Assembly: GCA_035048815.1 (NCBI GenBank)
Contig: JAUCBN010000034.1
Location: 9,836,737-9,900,736 of the forward strand
DNA length: 64,000 nucleotides
Reading direction: 5' to 3'
From: Abelmoschus esculentus
Taxonomy: Eukaryota > Streptophyta > Magnoliopsida > Malvales > Malvaceae
Shown one piece after another: positions 11,393-22,870 of the stretch; within the stretch, counting starts at the first letter, position 1; every line of letters begins with the position of its first letter. The notes beneath the pieces were generated by a model. It worked only from the letters and a program-made list of their open reading frames with translations, did no database searches and was not told the origin of the DNA. The translations under genes and the position numbers were made by a program.

Positions 11393-12705
11393 TGATGCAT
11401 GTCAAAAGTGTGCAATTAGTGCAAGCGAACACGTCGCAAGTAATAAAGTGATCAGTATAATCGTGTATCGTCTCCTCAGAGATTGGTCTACTTAATATGC
11501 TTTCTTCATCTTCTTGCTCTGTAAAATTAAAGACACAAGTAATTTTGAGTTTGATGAAACTAAATAAAGAGAACTAAATAAAAAGATAAAATCAGATAAT
11601 GAAAGTGGCCAGGATCCAGTTGTGTTGTATATAGTAGATTCGACTGGCTTGTTTCTGTCCAATGCAGTCGCACAACACTACCTCGGCAGTACTGCAGTTT
11701 ACTGCCTTGACAGCGATGATGCTTGTCCGCAGCAGCAATCTCTTGCTCTTGGGTAGACTTTACCAAATTTCGACAAAGTGTCCTTTGATGCCTTCGCTTA
11801 TCTCTAAGTCGAAGTACTGTTGATGATCAGTCTTTGATGATACCTCTCGGCGTGAATCAATTATAATCACCAACCAATCCCACACTTCTCTTAGCCGCTG
11901 AAACTCTTAACCTATCTCTAGGCCGAGTTAGTGTTTCCCGATTGAAACACTATACTTATTCCTTTCGTGAATCTAACTCTCTCGATATTAGATAAATGGA
12001 TTACTTGCAAACTTCTCTCTCGAGCTTGGATGCAAGAACAAAGAATGGCGAAGAATAAGCAAACTTTGATACTTTATTGCATTGAAACAAGAAACAAGGT
12101 TCAATCTCCTCACACTAATACGTTACAACCTTCACCTAAGCCTAAAGAAACTTAGAACATAATAAAAAAAAACTCTAAAACTAAGATTATGCCGAAAACT
12201 CTCCTCTCCTTTTCTTCCTTGGACGGCTAGGTCTTATATAGGCTTGGTCTAGGGCAAACCTTTCCTAAGTAGAATATAACTTGGAGTAGGGAACAAGTCA
12301 TGTACATAAATAAAATATTTCCAAGTTTATTCTAAATAGGAGATTTTCCCGCGAGGCCTTTGACTTGGGCTCTCCATGTGCTACCCAGCTCTGATCCATG
12401 CGTTGCTCGTCCAGAAAAGTCCAGCTCATTTTTCTCTTTAAGTCGCCTATAATATTGCTACTTGTCTTTCCTCTGCTGCCTCGGCATCAGGTCTTGCCTC
12501 GGCCACGTTGCTGCCGCGCCAATAGTATTTCCTGCACAGATATAGAAAAATGCAGTAAAACTTGCCTTTTCTGTAAATATCATCTTTATAAGCATAACCT
12601 CTAAATATATCACATTAAGTATATGCATTGGTCCAAGTAGGTGTAGATTTGATGACTAATGCTCATAAAAGGTGTAAAAAGTGATAGTGAGTTGAGCATT
12701 TATCA
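11393..12705 (-). mobile_element. Athila-like solo LTR (family A) with perfect TSD (TTGAG)
   Basis: This 1313 bp copy aligns end to end with the element 1 LTR at 3781-5101. On the plus strand it starts TGATGCATGTCAAA and ends GCATTTATCA. TTGAG is present on both sides (11388-11392 and 12706-12710), proving a complete insertion later reduced to a solo LTR. The minus-strand TATA box lies near 12234-12240. The host is the Tekay-type LTR at 8179-13155. Confidence 0.95.
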
Positions 12706-13155
12706 TTGAGAAAAAAAGAAAGTTACGTGAAATTGTGATTTTGATGAAAAATGGGAAATATGCCTCAATTAAATCTTAATTGTTGATTAAAAGAAGTTAT
12801 AAAAGTGATTATTGGAAGTTTAGACCAGCTGAGAAACATTGGATCAATAGCCCCTTAAAGATTCTAAGTTTTGACCCAATTACATTTTAGTCACTAAAAT
12901 AGTCTCATTTTACATTTTTACAAAATAGTCACTAGTTTCCAAAATGTCAAGGTTCCAAGTGAAATTTTAAAAAATTGTTTTGACCAAAGTCAAATATAGT
13001 CCAAATAAGAATTTCATATTATTTTTTCATATTTTATGTCCTTCGAAAACCATTTATAAAAATTAAATCCCGAATCTGGGCAATTGGCTCGACCGGTTCA
13101 ACCAAACCTTGAATCTGACCTTGATAACATCTAAACCCATTTTTGGGGTGTTATA

Positions 13156-14659
13156 GAGAAAGTCACATGAAAAAGTAAGACGGATGTTTACAGACAATTC
13201 ATCTTTTCCCATCATCTAAATTTTGAGAAAGAAATTTCCTATGTGAGGAAGATTTATAACGCCCTGATTATGTGCCTAGATGTTAGCAATTTAGGTTAGA
13301 CAGTTTAGGGAACCGAGTTAGCTAGTTTAACTAGTTTTAGGAATTAAATCAAACCAAATAGTTTCTATTTGAAACAAATTTGGGGAAAATAATTAAAAAT
13401 ATTTAATTAGTATATTACATATTTATTATTATATTATATAGTTTGGGATTGAGGAACATTTTCAATATGGGATTCCAGCTAGAGATGGTTAACAAAGTAC
13501 AACATGTATATTTTCTGGCTTGTGTATCTATAGGACTTTACATTGTCAAGTTGATAACTCTTATTTTTATATTATATTGATCAAATTTTATGTTCAAATA
13601 TTTTAAATAAATTAGAACTCCCTTATAATGATTCAGTCATTTATCTAGATTTTTAACTGATGAGTTTAAATATTTTTGAAAAATATATTATTTAGGCTAA
13701 ACCAAGTTGAGAAATTTTATGGTGATGAATTAGGCTTAAGGCTTAAATTTGACGTTCGAGTTTAGAATATAACAACAATAAAAAAAATGAGTATACAAAG
13801 AAAAGGTAAAACTCTAATCAAAGAAAATGATGAAAGATAAAAATCAACAACAAACATAATAAGTCATGTAAAAAACGCGATCATTCATGAACAAGAGTAG
13901 AAATTGTGAGCTCCTACACAAATCTAGTTTGATGGTCAAAAATAAGGAGATCGAATCAATAAGATAATTGAAAAAGCACCATCTTGATCAATCGAGATGA
14001 CTTAAAATCCAACCTGATAAAAAATCAAATTAAAAAAGAGATCATCAAGTGACCGATTAATATAGAAAAAATATGTCAAAAGATAGTAAACATATAAAAA
14101 ATAGAAATAAGGTATGCAACTGTTAGAGAGAAAGGAAACATATGTTAGGTTATTGGGTTATGAGAATCTCAGTTTAAACCACCAAACTGATAAAATATGC
14201 TATGATTCTGGTTATGTGATTTTTCGAAATTCACTAGTTGCTCGATCGTAAATATAATAAGTAATTCATAAGGTGAATAAATGGATTCAAAGGGATTATT
14301 GATGATGGAATTGGTATGATTGCGGAAGTTAATCTAGTGATATGGTGAGAATGTAATAAGATGAGTGGAAGATGATGGTAAAAGTGTATGTGTAAATTGG
14401 GAAAGGTAGAGATGGTAAGTAATTAAGTAAGAACCAACACTATAGAAAATGTCGACTTGAACTCCATTGAATGTTTAGAGAAGCGAGCAAGGAACCAACA
14501 CTATATAAAAAGTGAAGACTTGTTTCCTATAATGTTCATAAATGAAAGATTGTGACTCTCTAGTTAGAAAAATTAGAAATCTTGATATATTGAAATAAGC
14601 AATGACGTCACAAGGAGAATTTCTTGATAAATCGAATACATTCAATGATGAATAAAGAG
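13156..14659 (+). pseudogene. Chromovirus pol end (second part), leader and 3' LTR start
   Basis: The first 75 bases continue the integrase tail interrupted at 8178 (frame REST..KSKTDVYRQF). They are followed by the typical chromovirus pre-LTR stretch (AAATTTTGAGAAAGAAATTT near 13218, then GTGAGGAAGA) and a degenerate LTR start TATAACGCCCTG at 13255. The LTR continues rightwards, but its far boundary is lost in AT-rich DNA. Confidence 0.6.
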
Positions 14660-14775
14660 AAAAACCCTAACCCTTATTTTCTATATCCTAAACCCTAAAT
14701 CCTACACCCTAAAAAATTAATTATACCCTTAATTCCCTAAAACCTAACCACAACCTTTAACCTTAAACCCTAAAC
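14660..14775. repeat. Degenerate telomere-like CCCTAAA repeats
   Basis: CCCTAA, CCCTAAA and one-base variants recur over about 115 bp, with AT-rich interruptions. A related decayed tract at 36050-36130 shares the following CTAATTTAAA context, so this is probably part of a dispersed repeat, not a chromosome-end fusion. Confidence 0.6.
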
Positions 14776-16030
14776 CCGCTAATTTAAAGCAAAGGCACAA
14801 ATGTAGGCACGCTTAAGAAGAAAACAATTTGTACCCACACAAAAGTGTATTAAATTCAAGTTGTCCCTTTACAAATAAAATGCTAGGGACTATTTATAGG
14901 AAAATAAAATAAAAATAGAAAAGTCTAACAAAGAAACATTGCAATAATGGCAAAACATTAAGGTAAGTGTTCTTTCATCTCTTTTGGTAGCTGAATAGTT
15001 GTGTAGAATGTACAAGATGAATATGGATAACTCTAGGATAAATGTACACATCCATTTGTTCAAGGTAAAGTGTTTCTTGGAATTTCATGCTCATATATAA
15101 ATCATTTATCCTTCTTTAATGTCATAATGGTATGAATAAATAAGCTCTTCAATGTGTGTCTTATTGTAGAATTTGAATAGTCTCACAAAATGAATGATAA
15201 AAAGGCCTTGAATGCTTTATTTTGTATGAATAAAGATGTCATTCAATTGTTTGTATCTTTTCTAAATATGAAAATTCTCTTCTTGGTTCAAGCTCATCCT
15301 TGCATGTATTTTCCGTAATAAAATTTCAGTCTGCTCTGTATTCGGTAAAATGATCATATTTCAAGTTTCTTATATCAGATCAAGGTTATTCAAAGTATGT
15401 TGAAAAGATAAGAAATAGGGGAATAAGTTTAAATAAGACTTAAAAACTCATCGACTTGAATCCAACTAAAAAATGAAGAACATGTTGATTGAATGTACAA
15501 AACTCCTTGAATTCCCTCTTTAATTGTTGTTTAATTCATGCCTTTACCGTCCCTTGATTGCTTGAATCCTAAAAGACTTTAAACATTCTTTTATTCAACC
15601 TTAATACACCTAATGACACAAAAAATATGTTAAAATAATGCAAATTATATGTAAATCAAAACTTAAATGAATTAACATACTTAATGAACTTAACATATTA
15701 AATGATTTAGCATACTTAATGAACTATTATACTTAAATAAGCTAACATATTAAATGAATTACCACGCATTTTTAATAATGTAAACTTATTAATGCTCATA
15801 TAACTACATGCAACACACTCCTAAGCTAACATTCAAATAAATAAATAATATGTTGCAAATGATCAAAAGATGATCATGACTAGAGATTGAGATCCACTGC
15901 TTGAATAAGCATACATAAACTTGAATTCTTAGCTTGAACATGATCTTAAAAACTCCTAAGTGTCTTCATTGATTTGAGAAAGGCCTCAAAAATTTTGGTG
16001 TTGGTCAAGCCCGCATCAAAAAGTCGATAT
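14776..16030. other. AT-rich intergenic DNA, nothing recognised
   Basis: No coding potential is visible. Around 15660-15770 a short phrase (TTAATGAACT/TTAAATGAATT) recurs several times. The region looks like old, unidentifiable repeat DNA. Confidence 0.4.
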
Positions 16031-16578
16031 TCAAAAAAAAAAAAAAGCCTCTAATTTATCCATAGAAAAGTCCATTTCCAAACTACTGCGTTGCCTTGTC
16101 TTACCTACACTTTTCATATCCTCCATTGATAGTACTTCTCTTAGACTAAGAGACTTTAGGGTGAATGTAGGCACCACTACCAACATCAAAATCAATGGCA
16201 GCCATGACCGGAAAGCTTGTCGGTAAACCCAACCTAAGTCATTTCCTTCGCCCCCATGTTGTTCAAAGTCAAGAAAAACACCTTGGCCTACATTACACAA
16301 TACATTCATAACTCATGCATAAAACCATCACCATTGTCACCCCAAAATTTCAACTTTTTTATATCTAGCATGATCGGACCAGCAGCTGGCGGCTTGAATT
16401 GACCCGTCTTATCCCAACTATTCCCACTCAACTTCAAAGCTTTTGCATGATTTTTCCACACTTTCAAACTCAGTCTCTGGTCTTCAAACACATGCGAATG
16501 GAAATAATTAAATAATAATCTTTCCCCATGTTCTGTTGTTGTGGAAAATAAAACGATTTGTTTTATAAACCATTTCAA
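16031..16578 (-). pseudogene. Unrecognised broken ORF pair
   Basis: Two minus-strand frames, 16578-16306 (90 aa) and 16309-16031 (92 aa), overlap by ATGA. Together they could be one 180-residue reading frame with a single frameshift. The first contains FEDQRLSLKVWKNHAK and GQFKPPAAGPIMLD; the second has a hydrophobic stretch (SWLPLILMLVVVPTF) and runs into a poly-A tract on the opposite strand (phenylalanines at its end). GC content and codon use are higher than in the flanking AT-rich DNA. I do not recognise a family. It could be a fragment of a host gene captured or retroposed long ago, or chance. Confidence 0.25.
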
Positions 16579-16689
16579 AGTTTAAAAGGAATATTATGGA
16601 TTTGAAACTTATTTTCTACATGTAAAGGAATACATTGAATTTATTACCGTGGAAAACCAGTAATTTAAAATATATTATTGTATTTTCTT

Positions 16690-16975
16690 GACTTATACTA
16701 TAAATAAGTATTTAAAGTATATTTATTTTTTATTTAGGTACTTAAAGTATTTTATGATCAAAATAAGTATTTAAAGTATACTTTTCAGTTAATTTAAGTA
16801 TCTAAGATGTATTTTTTTGTCAAAATAAGTAACTAAATTATATTTTGATCAAAATAAGTAAGTATATATATTTTTCATCTGCATTCTAAAAGTTATCATG
16901 TGATAATGATTAAAAAATTAAATTTATTATCTATTTTAATAAAAATATATATACTTTAAGTACTTATTTTAAATT
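16690..16975. repeat. Imperfect inverted repeat, possible MITE relic
   Basis: AAGTATTTAAAGTATATTT near 16707 is mirrored by AAATATATATACTTTAAGTACTT near 16945. Between them are more copies of the phrase AAAATAAGTA. No target duplication was identified. Confidence 0.35.
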
Positions 16976-17415
16976 TATATTTTAATTATCTACTTTAACG
17001 AAAAAAATATTATTAGATATTTATTTTGAAAAAAAATATATAATTAAAATATTTAATTTAATTAAAAATATACCTTAGATATTTTTTGATAAAATATTTT
17101 AAGATATTTAAATAAAAATTGTTAATATGTCGATATAATTTGTTTAAAAGCCATACTTTGACAAGATTTTTGCAACAGAAAATTTCACGAATTTTTTTTA
17201 AATTTTTAAACTTCATTCGTTTTCCCTTTTCTGGTTCGAAGGAAAACTTTAAGCTTTTTAACGATTAAAGTTTGTTCAATGGTCATTGTTTTGTCTAGGG
17301 AAAACATTTTGTCTAATATTTTTTAATTATCTTCGAAGGAAATTGTCGAAGTTTTCAGGTTTATATTTTTTCAACACAAAATCGTCTTTCTCTAATATTC
17401 ATGTACGATTAAATT

Positions 17416-17440
17416 TATATATATATATATATATATATAT
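17416..17440. repeat. (TA)n microsatellite
   Basis: About twelve uninterrupted TA units. Confidence 0.9.
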
Positions 17441-17564
17441 TGTGAAGTAAATATAATTATCGATAGGATGTTTAAGATATTTTCTTAAGATAATTATAAT
17501 TTGTGTTTATTTTTCTTTCCTGATGAGGTTTTAACCTTGTTACATGATAGTGTTAGTGTTCTAT

Positions 17565-17835
17565 ATTGATTCAAATATTTTAATTTAAATATTAAATATT
17601 TTAATTTGAATATTTTTTTTAATATTAAATATTTAAAAAATTTAATTTGAATATTAAGTATTTAAATATTTTAATTAGAGTACTAAATATTTGAATATTT
17701 AGTATTTAAATATTTTAATTTTTGAACATTTAGTATTCAAATTAAAATATTTGAATATTTAATATACGAATTAAAATATTTAAATCAAAATATTCGAGTA
17801 TTTTAATATTTCATCATTTTTAATCAAATATTAAT
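17565..17835. repeat. AT-only imperfect palindromic array
   Basis: About 270 bp built almost entirely from AAATATT/AATATTT and (T)TTGAATATTT motifs in both orientations. The DNA can fold on itself in many registers. There is no coding content. Confidence 0.75.
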
Positions 17836-18039
17836 TTTGGTTCAATAGTTAATTATCGTTTATATTTTTTATTAAAATTAGATTCGAATCACCTTATACT
17901 ATATTTACTATATTTAATTTTACTAAAGAAAAAGTATGCTTTAAATAAATAATGTTACAAAATCTTTACAAGAATGAAGTGATAACTCAGTGGTTTGGGT
18001 GCTTGCTTTCTAATCCTTACTTTCTAACTCAACATTGTT

Positions 18040-18660
18040 ATTCTCACTTATGAGGGATCTAATCCAACAACATATAATGTTGCCAAGGTCTGGCAAGAGT
18101 ATCATGAACTAGTCCGATCTTGTTTGTATAAGACGGGTAAACAAATCAAGAAATAGGTTGATTAAAAATGTAGAAACAAGGAGTTTCATGTTGGTGATCT
18201 AGTTTTTTTCAAGTTACATTTGATGTTGAGGAAACCAAGATTGTACAAAGAATTTATGTGTCAGTACGAAAGATCATTTAAAATCATAAAATGAATAGGT
18301 GTGTCTATAAACTGGAATTACCGTCAAAACTCAAAGTTTACCTTGTTTTTTTCTTTATAAGTATGCTCAAATCATTCATTTTAAATGCTAAAGATCCAGA
18401 TAAAGGCAAGTCCCACAAAGATCCTATAGGAGTGAAGGTCTCTTATGAAATAATGTTCGAGATATTGAAACAGGCCAAATTATTTGATGAAAAAATCATC
18501 AGTCAAGGCAGTATCACCTTATTTATAAAAGGGACTTCATAATAATAAGGGGGTTGAGAACCAACCGAGAATCTTTGGTAATTTTTAGATAAAATTGTCG
18601 AATTTCGTTCTTAAGATGTAATGAGGGCATTGCTAAATAAAGTTGGGGGGAGTGTCATAA
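18040..18660 (+). pseudogene. Chromovirus integrase C-terminus plus chromodomain relic and PPT
   Basis: The reading shifts frame several times but shows EYHELVRSC, then FHVGDLVFFKL, YERSFKIIK, and (18303-18542) YKLELPSKLKVYLVFFFISM. The latter corresponds to the conserved YKLELP...VHPVFHVSMLK block. KDPIGVKVSYE is followed by a decayed chromodomain ending in KGTS. A purine tract (AAAGTTGGGGGGAG, about 18638-18651) and TGTCATAACCC follow, as expected at a polypurine tract and 3' LTR start. It belongs to a different chromovirus lineage from the relic at 7740. Only the pol 3' end survives. Confidence 0.75.
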
Positions 18661-20119
18661 CCCACGAATCTAATATTAGTGTTGGGATAATTCAATCAGT
18701 CCAAGAGTATCAATACAATCTTTTAGGTCCGTCAAATCCACTTAAATTATCCATACAGTTATAGAATATCAATGGGTAATAACCAAGCACTTATGGAAAG
18801 AAAATATCATCATTGGGTTAAAATTATAACACGAATTCAGTAAAGGTAAAAAAAACAATCTAATTTAATTTAACTCAACTTGAATCGAATCTAATATTGA
18901 GTTTAGTGGTATGATTGACAAGTTTAATAGTTTGGGGGCTAAAATAGTTTCGGAACTAAACTCCAGTTTAAGAGAATGTACCTATATTCATATATCAACT
19001 TGAGAGAAAAAATTCTTTAGATACCAATTTAAGAAAATATGTATAGTTTAGGTTATTTAAGCTTATATTTTATTATTATTAAATAAAAAAATTAAAATAA
19101 AACTCCAAATCCCTCCATCAAAATCTCCAATCACTTTCACTCTCACCTGTCACCCACTCCGTCGGCGTTACCCTCACCCACCCCTTCACCGGTGAAGAAT
19201 ACAACCTACAACTTAAAACAAAATGAAGAATATTGTTTCCCTTCGCCATTTACCCCTGGCTTCAGGTGAACAATAGGCGTTCACAATTGCATTACGAACA
19301 CTAGATTACTGAACTGCAAATGACGAGATCTTCACCCCGGATTTAGAAACCTAGGGTTCGTAAGAGAAACCAGAAATGCAAGAAGAAAGAAATTGAAAAA
19401 AAGAAGAGAAAATGAGGGTAAATAAAAGACGAAAGGGTGAAAAAGGAAGAAGTTTTAATCAAAATGTATCAAGCAGAAACCCTTTCTCTTTTCCTTCAAA
19501 CTGAAATTGAAAATAAAACTGATTGGAGGTTTATATTAATTTTTTATTTAATAAAAACATAATATTTTTTTATTTTTAAATTAAATTTTATATTTAATAA
19601 TATTAAAATATATCAAGTCATAACAAAATATTAATAAAATAATTTAAAATGATCTAAATGGGTTAGAAAATAAAATGTAGTGACTAAATTAAACGTTTTG
19701 AATGTTCAGTGACCAAAATAAGTTTAAGAATAAAATCGAGTGATGATTTAAATACTTTACCCTTATTTAAGCTATCATAGTTTAGGATTAAGCTCCAATT
19801 ACATCAATCCTTTGTCTTGAATTAATTGTAAATATGGTTGAAATAACGTAGAAAAAGCAAAAGAACTGAGCCAATTAAATCCTTTGTGTATTATTACTGG
19901 TAGTTGGAGTACATTTTTGTCATGTTTGGTACTAAACTCCAACTCCCCCTCTGTCTTTGGTCTTCACTGTTTTGGAACATAGCATTTATAACGTAGGGAA
20001 AAGGAAATGAAAAAACAATATACATGCATTTCAACTAATACTGTCAACATTAATTATTTATAATATTATCAAAGTCAACACAAACATTGGGTTTTTCTTA
20101 CAATCTCCGGTTTCCACTC
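18661..20119. other. Intergenic DNA between chromovirus relic and dioxygenase
   Basis: The first few hundred bases are probably decayed 3' LTR of the relic. A more GC-rich patch at 19130-19360 (CCGTCGGCG, CACCGGTG) has no long ORF. The last 200 bp are the 3' flank of the dioxygenase gene. Confidence 0.4.
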
Positions 20120-21315
20120 TCATGGCAATTTCCTAGACTCCAAGAAATTCTTCTTCTTTGGTTCACAAGACGAGATGTATTCAAGAAAAGTGGCAAAATC
20201 TGTGTCTTTGTAACGCCTGGGGTTGTGTTCGTCAATCAGTGTAGGCGACGGTCCGACCATGCAATCGAATGGAAGACTATGCAATGAGGCCACCGAGAGA
20301 CGTGGCTTGGCTGGATTCACGAAGACCCGATGCAGCACACTTTTGTATATGCCATTGCTAAATATCTGCACAATAATTGACTTCATTTAGCCATTTAAAA
20401 GCAAAAACATCAACCGGAAATTGTTGACAGATATGAGCTCACCTCGAGGTGATCACCGACGTTAACGACAAAGGAATTGGGCATTGGTTCGACGGTGATC
20501 CATTTCCCTTTGTATTGGATTTGCAGGCCTTGGACTTCGTCCTGGAGAAGAAGGGTCAAGAATCCATAATCGGAGTGCGGTGGCATTCCTAAGGTGAGGT
20601 CGGGTTCAGGGCACGGAGGGAAACAGTTAACCACCATTAGCTGGCTTCCATCCTGGAATTGCTTCAATGTTTCATAATCTTCCGGTGTGGTGGCGCCTAG
20701 GCTCTCCAAGATGGCTTCCGTCATCCTTAGAAACAACCGTTTCGTTTCTTTTGCGTAGGTAGCCGCCACTTCCCTGAAGTCCATGGGAGATGATGGCCAA
20801 CGAGGAAGAACATCCGACAAGGGATTGCAGACGAGTTTCAAGAAATCTCTCCAACAAAACACCGAATCTTTGTTCTGGTTCAAGCTAGTTCCATATCGAA
20901 CAGGTGAGGTCATGTCGGATGACATGTACTTTGCTCTTTCCTCGTACGGAAGACCAAAGAACCTACCGCTCACATCGATCATGCTTCGTATAGCTTCAAT
21001 GGGGATGCCGTGATTCACCACCTGAAAAAACCCGTATTCTTGGCAAGCAGAGGAGAGGGAATCGAGGACTCGGGACCGATTCGGGCCATGTAATTCGGCG
21101 AAATCGATCAGGGGAAGTTTAAGACAAGACTCACCCACATCTGCCTCCACTTTATCTACATTGGGTCGATCCGAAACAGGCAATATATACTTATTAGGAA
21201 GCTTGCTAACTCCATTCTCGAAAAGGTGTTTCACACCTTTCTGGAACTGGAACTCATCGGTTTCTCTTATGCCACCATCGTTTGCCATTGCCACTGCCAT
21301 TGCCGGGGGAGACAT
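20120..21315 (-). CDS. 2-oxoglutarate/Fe(II)-dependent dioxygenase (DOXC class)
   Basis: Two coding exons, 21315-20443 and 20365-20120, join across a 77-bp intron (GTGAGC...TGCAG) into a 372-residue protein ending KKNFLESRKLP. Residues ~66-170 form the N-terminal dioxygenase domain (LKLPLIDFAEL, YGFFQVVNHGIP). The C-terminal jelly-roll carries the iron ligands H247, D249 (PPHSDYG) and H303 (SVLHRVF), and the 2-oxoglutarate-binding R313-x-S315 (RLS). All catalytic residues are present and length is normal, so the protein should be active and cytosolic. Such enzymes hydroxylate or desaturate small molecules using 2-oxoglutarate and O2. The style (GVKHLFENGVSKLPNKYILP) recalls the DMR6-like/flavanone 3-dioxygenase-like group, but the substrate cannot be read from sequence. 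The start at 21315 lies nine bases after a 5'-UTR splice acceptor. An ATG further upstream belongs to the intron. Confidence 0.93.
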
Positions 21316-21324
21316 GAGTATTTC

Positions 21325-21421
21325 CTGTACGTAAAAACACAGAACTATTTCTATTATATCCGCAACCACGATAAAACACTATGACAATAATTAGTAATTC
21401 AAACTAAAGAAATGAACTCAC
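21325..21421 (-). other. 5'-UTR intron of the dioxygenase gene
   Basis: On the minus strand the donor AG|GTGAGTTC is at 21421 and the acceptor TTACGTACAG|GAAATACTC at 21325, leaving a 97-bp AT-rich intron. The leader exon upstream reaches roughly 21470. The out-of-frame ATG at 21470 is discussed in the findings. Confidence 0.65.
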
Positions 21422-21490
21422 CTACTGGTTTGGAAGCTGAAATCAAATGAAATGACGAGTTCTGGGGCATGAATGACTGAAGTTTTTTGT

Positions 21491-21501
21491 TGTATTTATA
21501 G
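21491..21501 (-). promoter_or_regulatory. TATA box of the dioxygenase gene
   Basis: The minus strand reads CTATAAATACA. A start of transcription about 30 bp downstream falls near 21470, consistent with a short leader. Confidence 0.6.
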
Positions 21502-21599
21502 GCTAGAGTCAAGGGAGTGGAACAGGAGCCAGTTTTGTGGAAACCGGCTTCGGATTTATGGATCCCAGGAACTTGACTGGTTCCTTCCATTATGAAACA

Positions 21600-22540
21600 A
21601 AAACCGTTGACAAATCATTAGTCAAAATCATAAACCAAGGTAGGGACTGGAAAACCTAAAAAATAATCAGTCAAACCTTTCATTTCCTTACCAGTAACTG
21701 CTTTTATTTTCTTCTTTTCTGTGTAATTTATCTTCTTTTCTTTCCCCTTTGGCTCGACACCTTCATAATTCTGTTACCTAAAACTTCCAAGTTTGAAAAT
21801 ACTTGTATTTTAAAAAATCAAAGAAAATAACTCTCCCAATTATGTTATGGCTCTGACTTTTTGCATGCAGCTCATCGTCAGAAGGGTCCCTTTCCTATAT
21901 TCGGTCACTAGAAAAAGAATATTATTTTCTTAGTTTTTTTATGTACTTAATTTTGGGCATTTGATCCATCAGTTTGATTTTTTTAATAAATATAAAATAT
22001 TTTTATTTTTATTTTTACTATATTCAATGAATGAGTGTTATCCTGAGATTCATTAATTAGTCTAATAAATAAGAATATTTATATCATCTCATTTTATATA
22101 ATTTTAAATTTCGATGCGAAAATATAATATTAATAAAAATAATGACTAATACCACCTTTAATCCTGGTAAAAATATGTTATACTCAATAATCAATAAAAA
22201 TCTCTGAACTTTAAAAATATAATTAATTTAATTTTTAAATATAACTGTTAAATTTAATATTTTTTTATTTTTATCATATCTTGCGATAGGTGATGGGAAG
22301 ACTGTTGAATTTAGGGATCATTCTATAACATTTATAAGTTTAGGAGATTAAACTATAATTTCTATATTTTTTATGTCCTTGTCCATAATTTATATTATCA
22401 ATCTGAAATTCAATGTACAAAGAGAAAGCATATCAATTTTCAACGCATTTAGGATTCATCTAGGGTTCGAATTTAGTAAAACAATTTCAGTGGCCAATGT
22501 GTAAGTCTTTAAGCTTATTTTAAACCCTTTAATTAACTTA
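21600..22540. other. Upstream flank of the dioxygenase gene
   Basis: AT-rich DNA with no ORF or recognised element. Promoter elements may lie here, but none is identifiable by eye. Confidence 0.35.
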
Positions 22541-22549
22541 TTTATATCA

Positions 22550-22870
22550 GTATCAATACTTGAATAGGTCATACTTGTACGTCTACCGTTATTACCGTTG
22601 AGACTTAAAGTGAGTATCGATACGGGTCATATCATACCAATACACCATATAATATTCAAATTCTATTAAAATTTTATCATATCGATACGAGTCGGATCGT
22701 ATCGATGTGTTTCGATTTATAGATTTCATTATTGATTAGTTGTATCAATATGAGAAACATTGTATTTGTATCAAGACTAAACGATGTGTATCAATATAGG
22801 TCTCCTTTGTATTAGTACATGTTTTCTAATTTTCAAATTGATTTAGAATTGAGTATCGGTACGACCCTAC
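22550..22870. repeat. Decayed TATCGATA-type array
   Basis: GTATCGATACG at about 22614, TATCGATACGAG at 22680, CGTATCGATGTG at 22698 and several one- or two-base variants (GTATCAATA, GTATCGGTACG near 22855) are spread over 320 bp. It resembles the sharper arrays at 8603 and 43140 and is probably an old LTR remnant. Confidence 0.6.

Larger units (their letters stand above)
8179..13155 (-). mobile_element. Tekay/Del-type solo LTR with perfect TSD (GAGAA)
   Basis: The left end is TGTAACCCCCCG and the right end GGGGTGTTATA. The flanking five bases are identical: GAGAA at 8174-8178 and 13156-13160. Without the nested solo LTR (11393-12705 and its TSD copy) it measures about 3.66 kb, long but possible for this lineage. 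Orientation comes from homology with the LTR at 57374-59842: CTCACTAAG...TATGCTTAC near 9270-9290 is in reverse complement relative to 59170. No internal domain remains, so unequal recombination between LTRs deleted it after insertion into the older integrase. Confidence 0.85.

Noticed and set aside
14660..14775. Interstitial telomere from a chromosome fusion
   Set aside because: Units are short and degenerate, and a related tract with the same flank occurs at 36050-36130, which fits a dispersed repeat.
17985..18065. Second tRNA-like/SINE promoter (AACTCAGTGG...GGGATCTAATCC)
   Set aside because: The two boxes are too far apart (about 75 bp), there is no flanking duplication, and the region adjoins gypsy integrase sequence.
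20783..21013. 76-aa plus-strand ORF inside the dioxygenase
   Set aside because: It is a shadow frame of the minus-strand exon with no domain.
21399..21590. 63-aa minus-strand ORF upstream of the dioxygenase as an extra coding exon
   Set aside because: It spans the TATA box and crosses the leader/intron junction; its frame does not join the enzyme.
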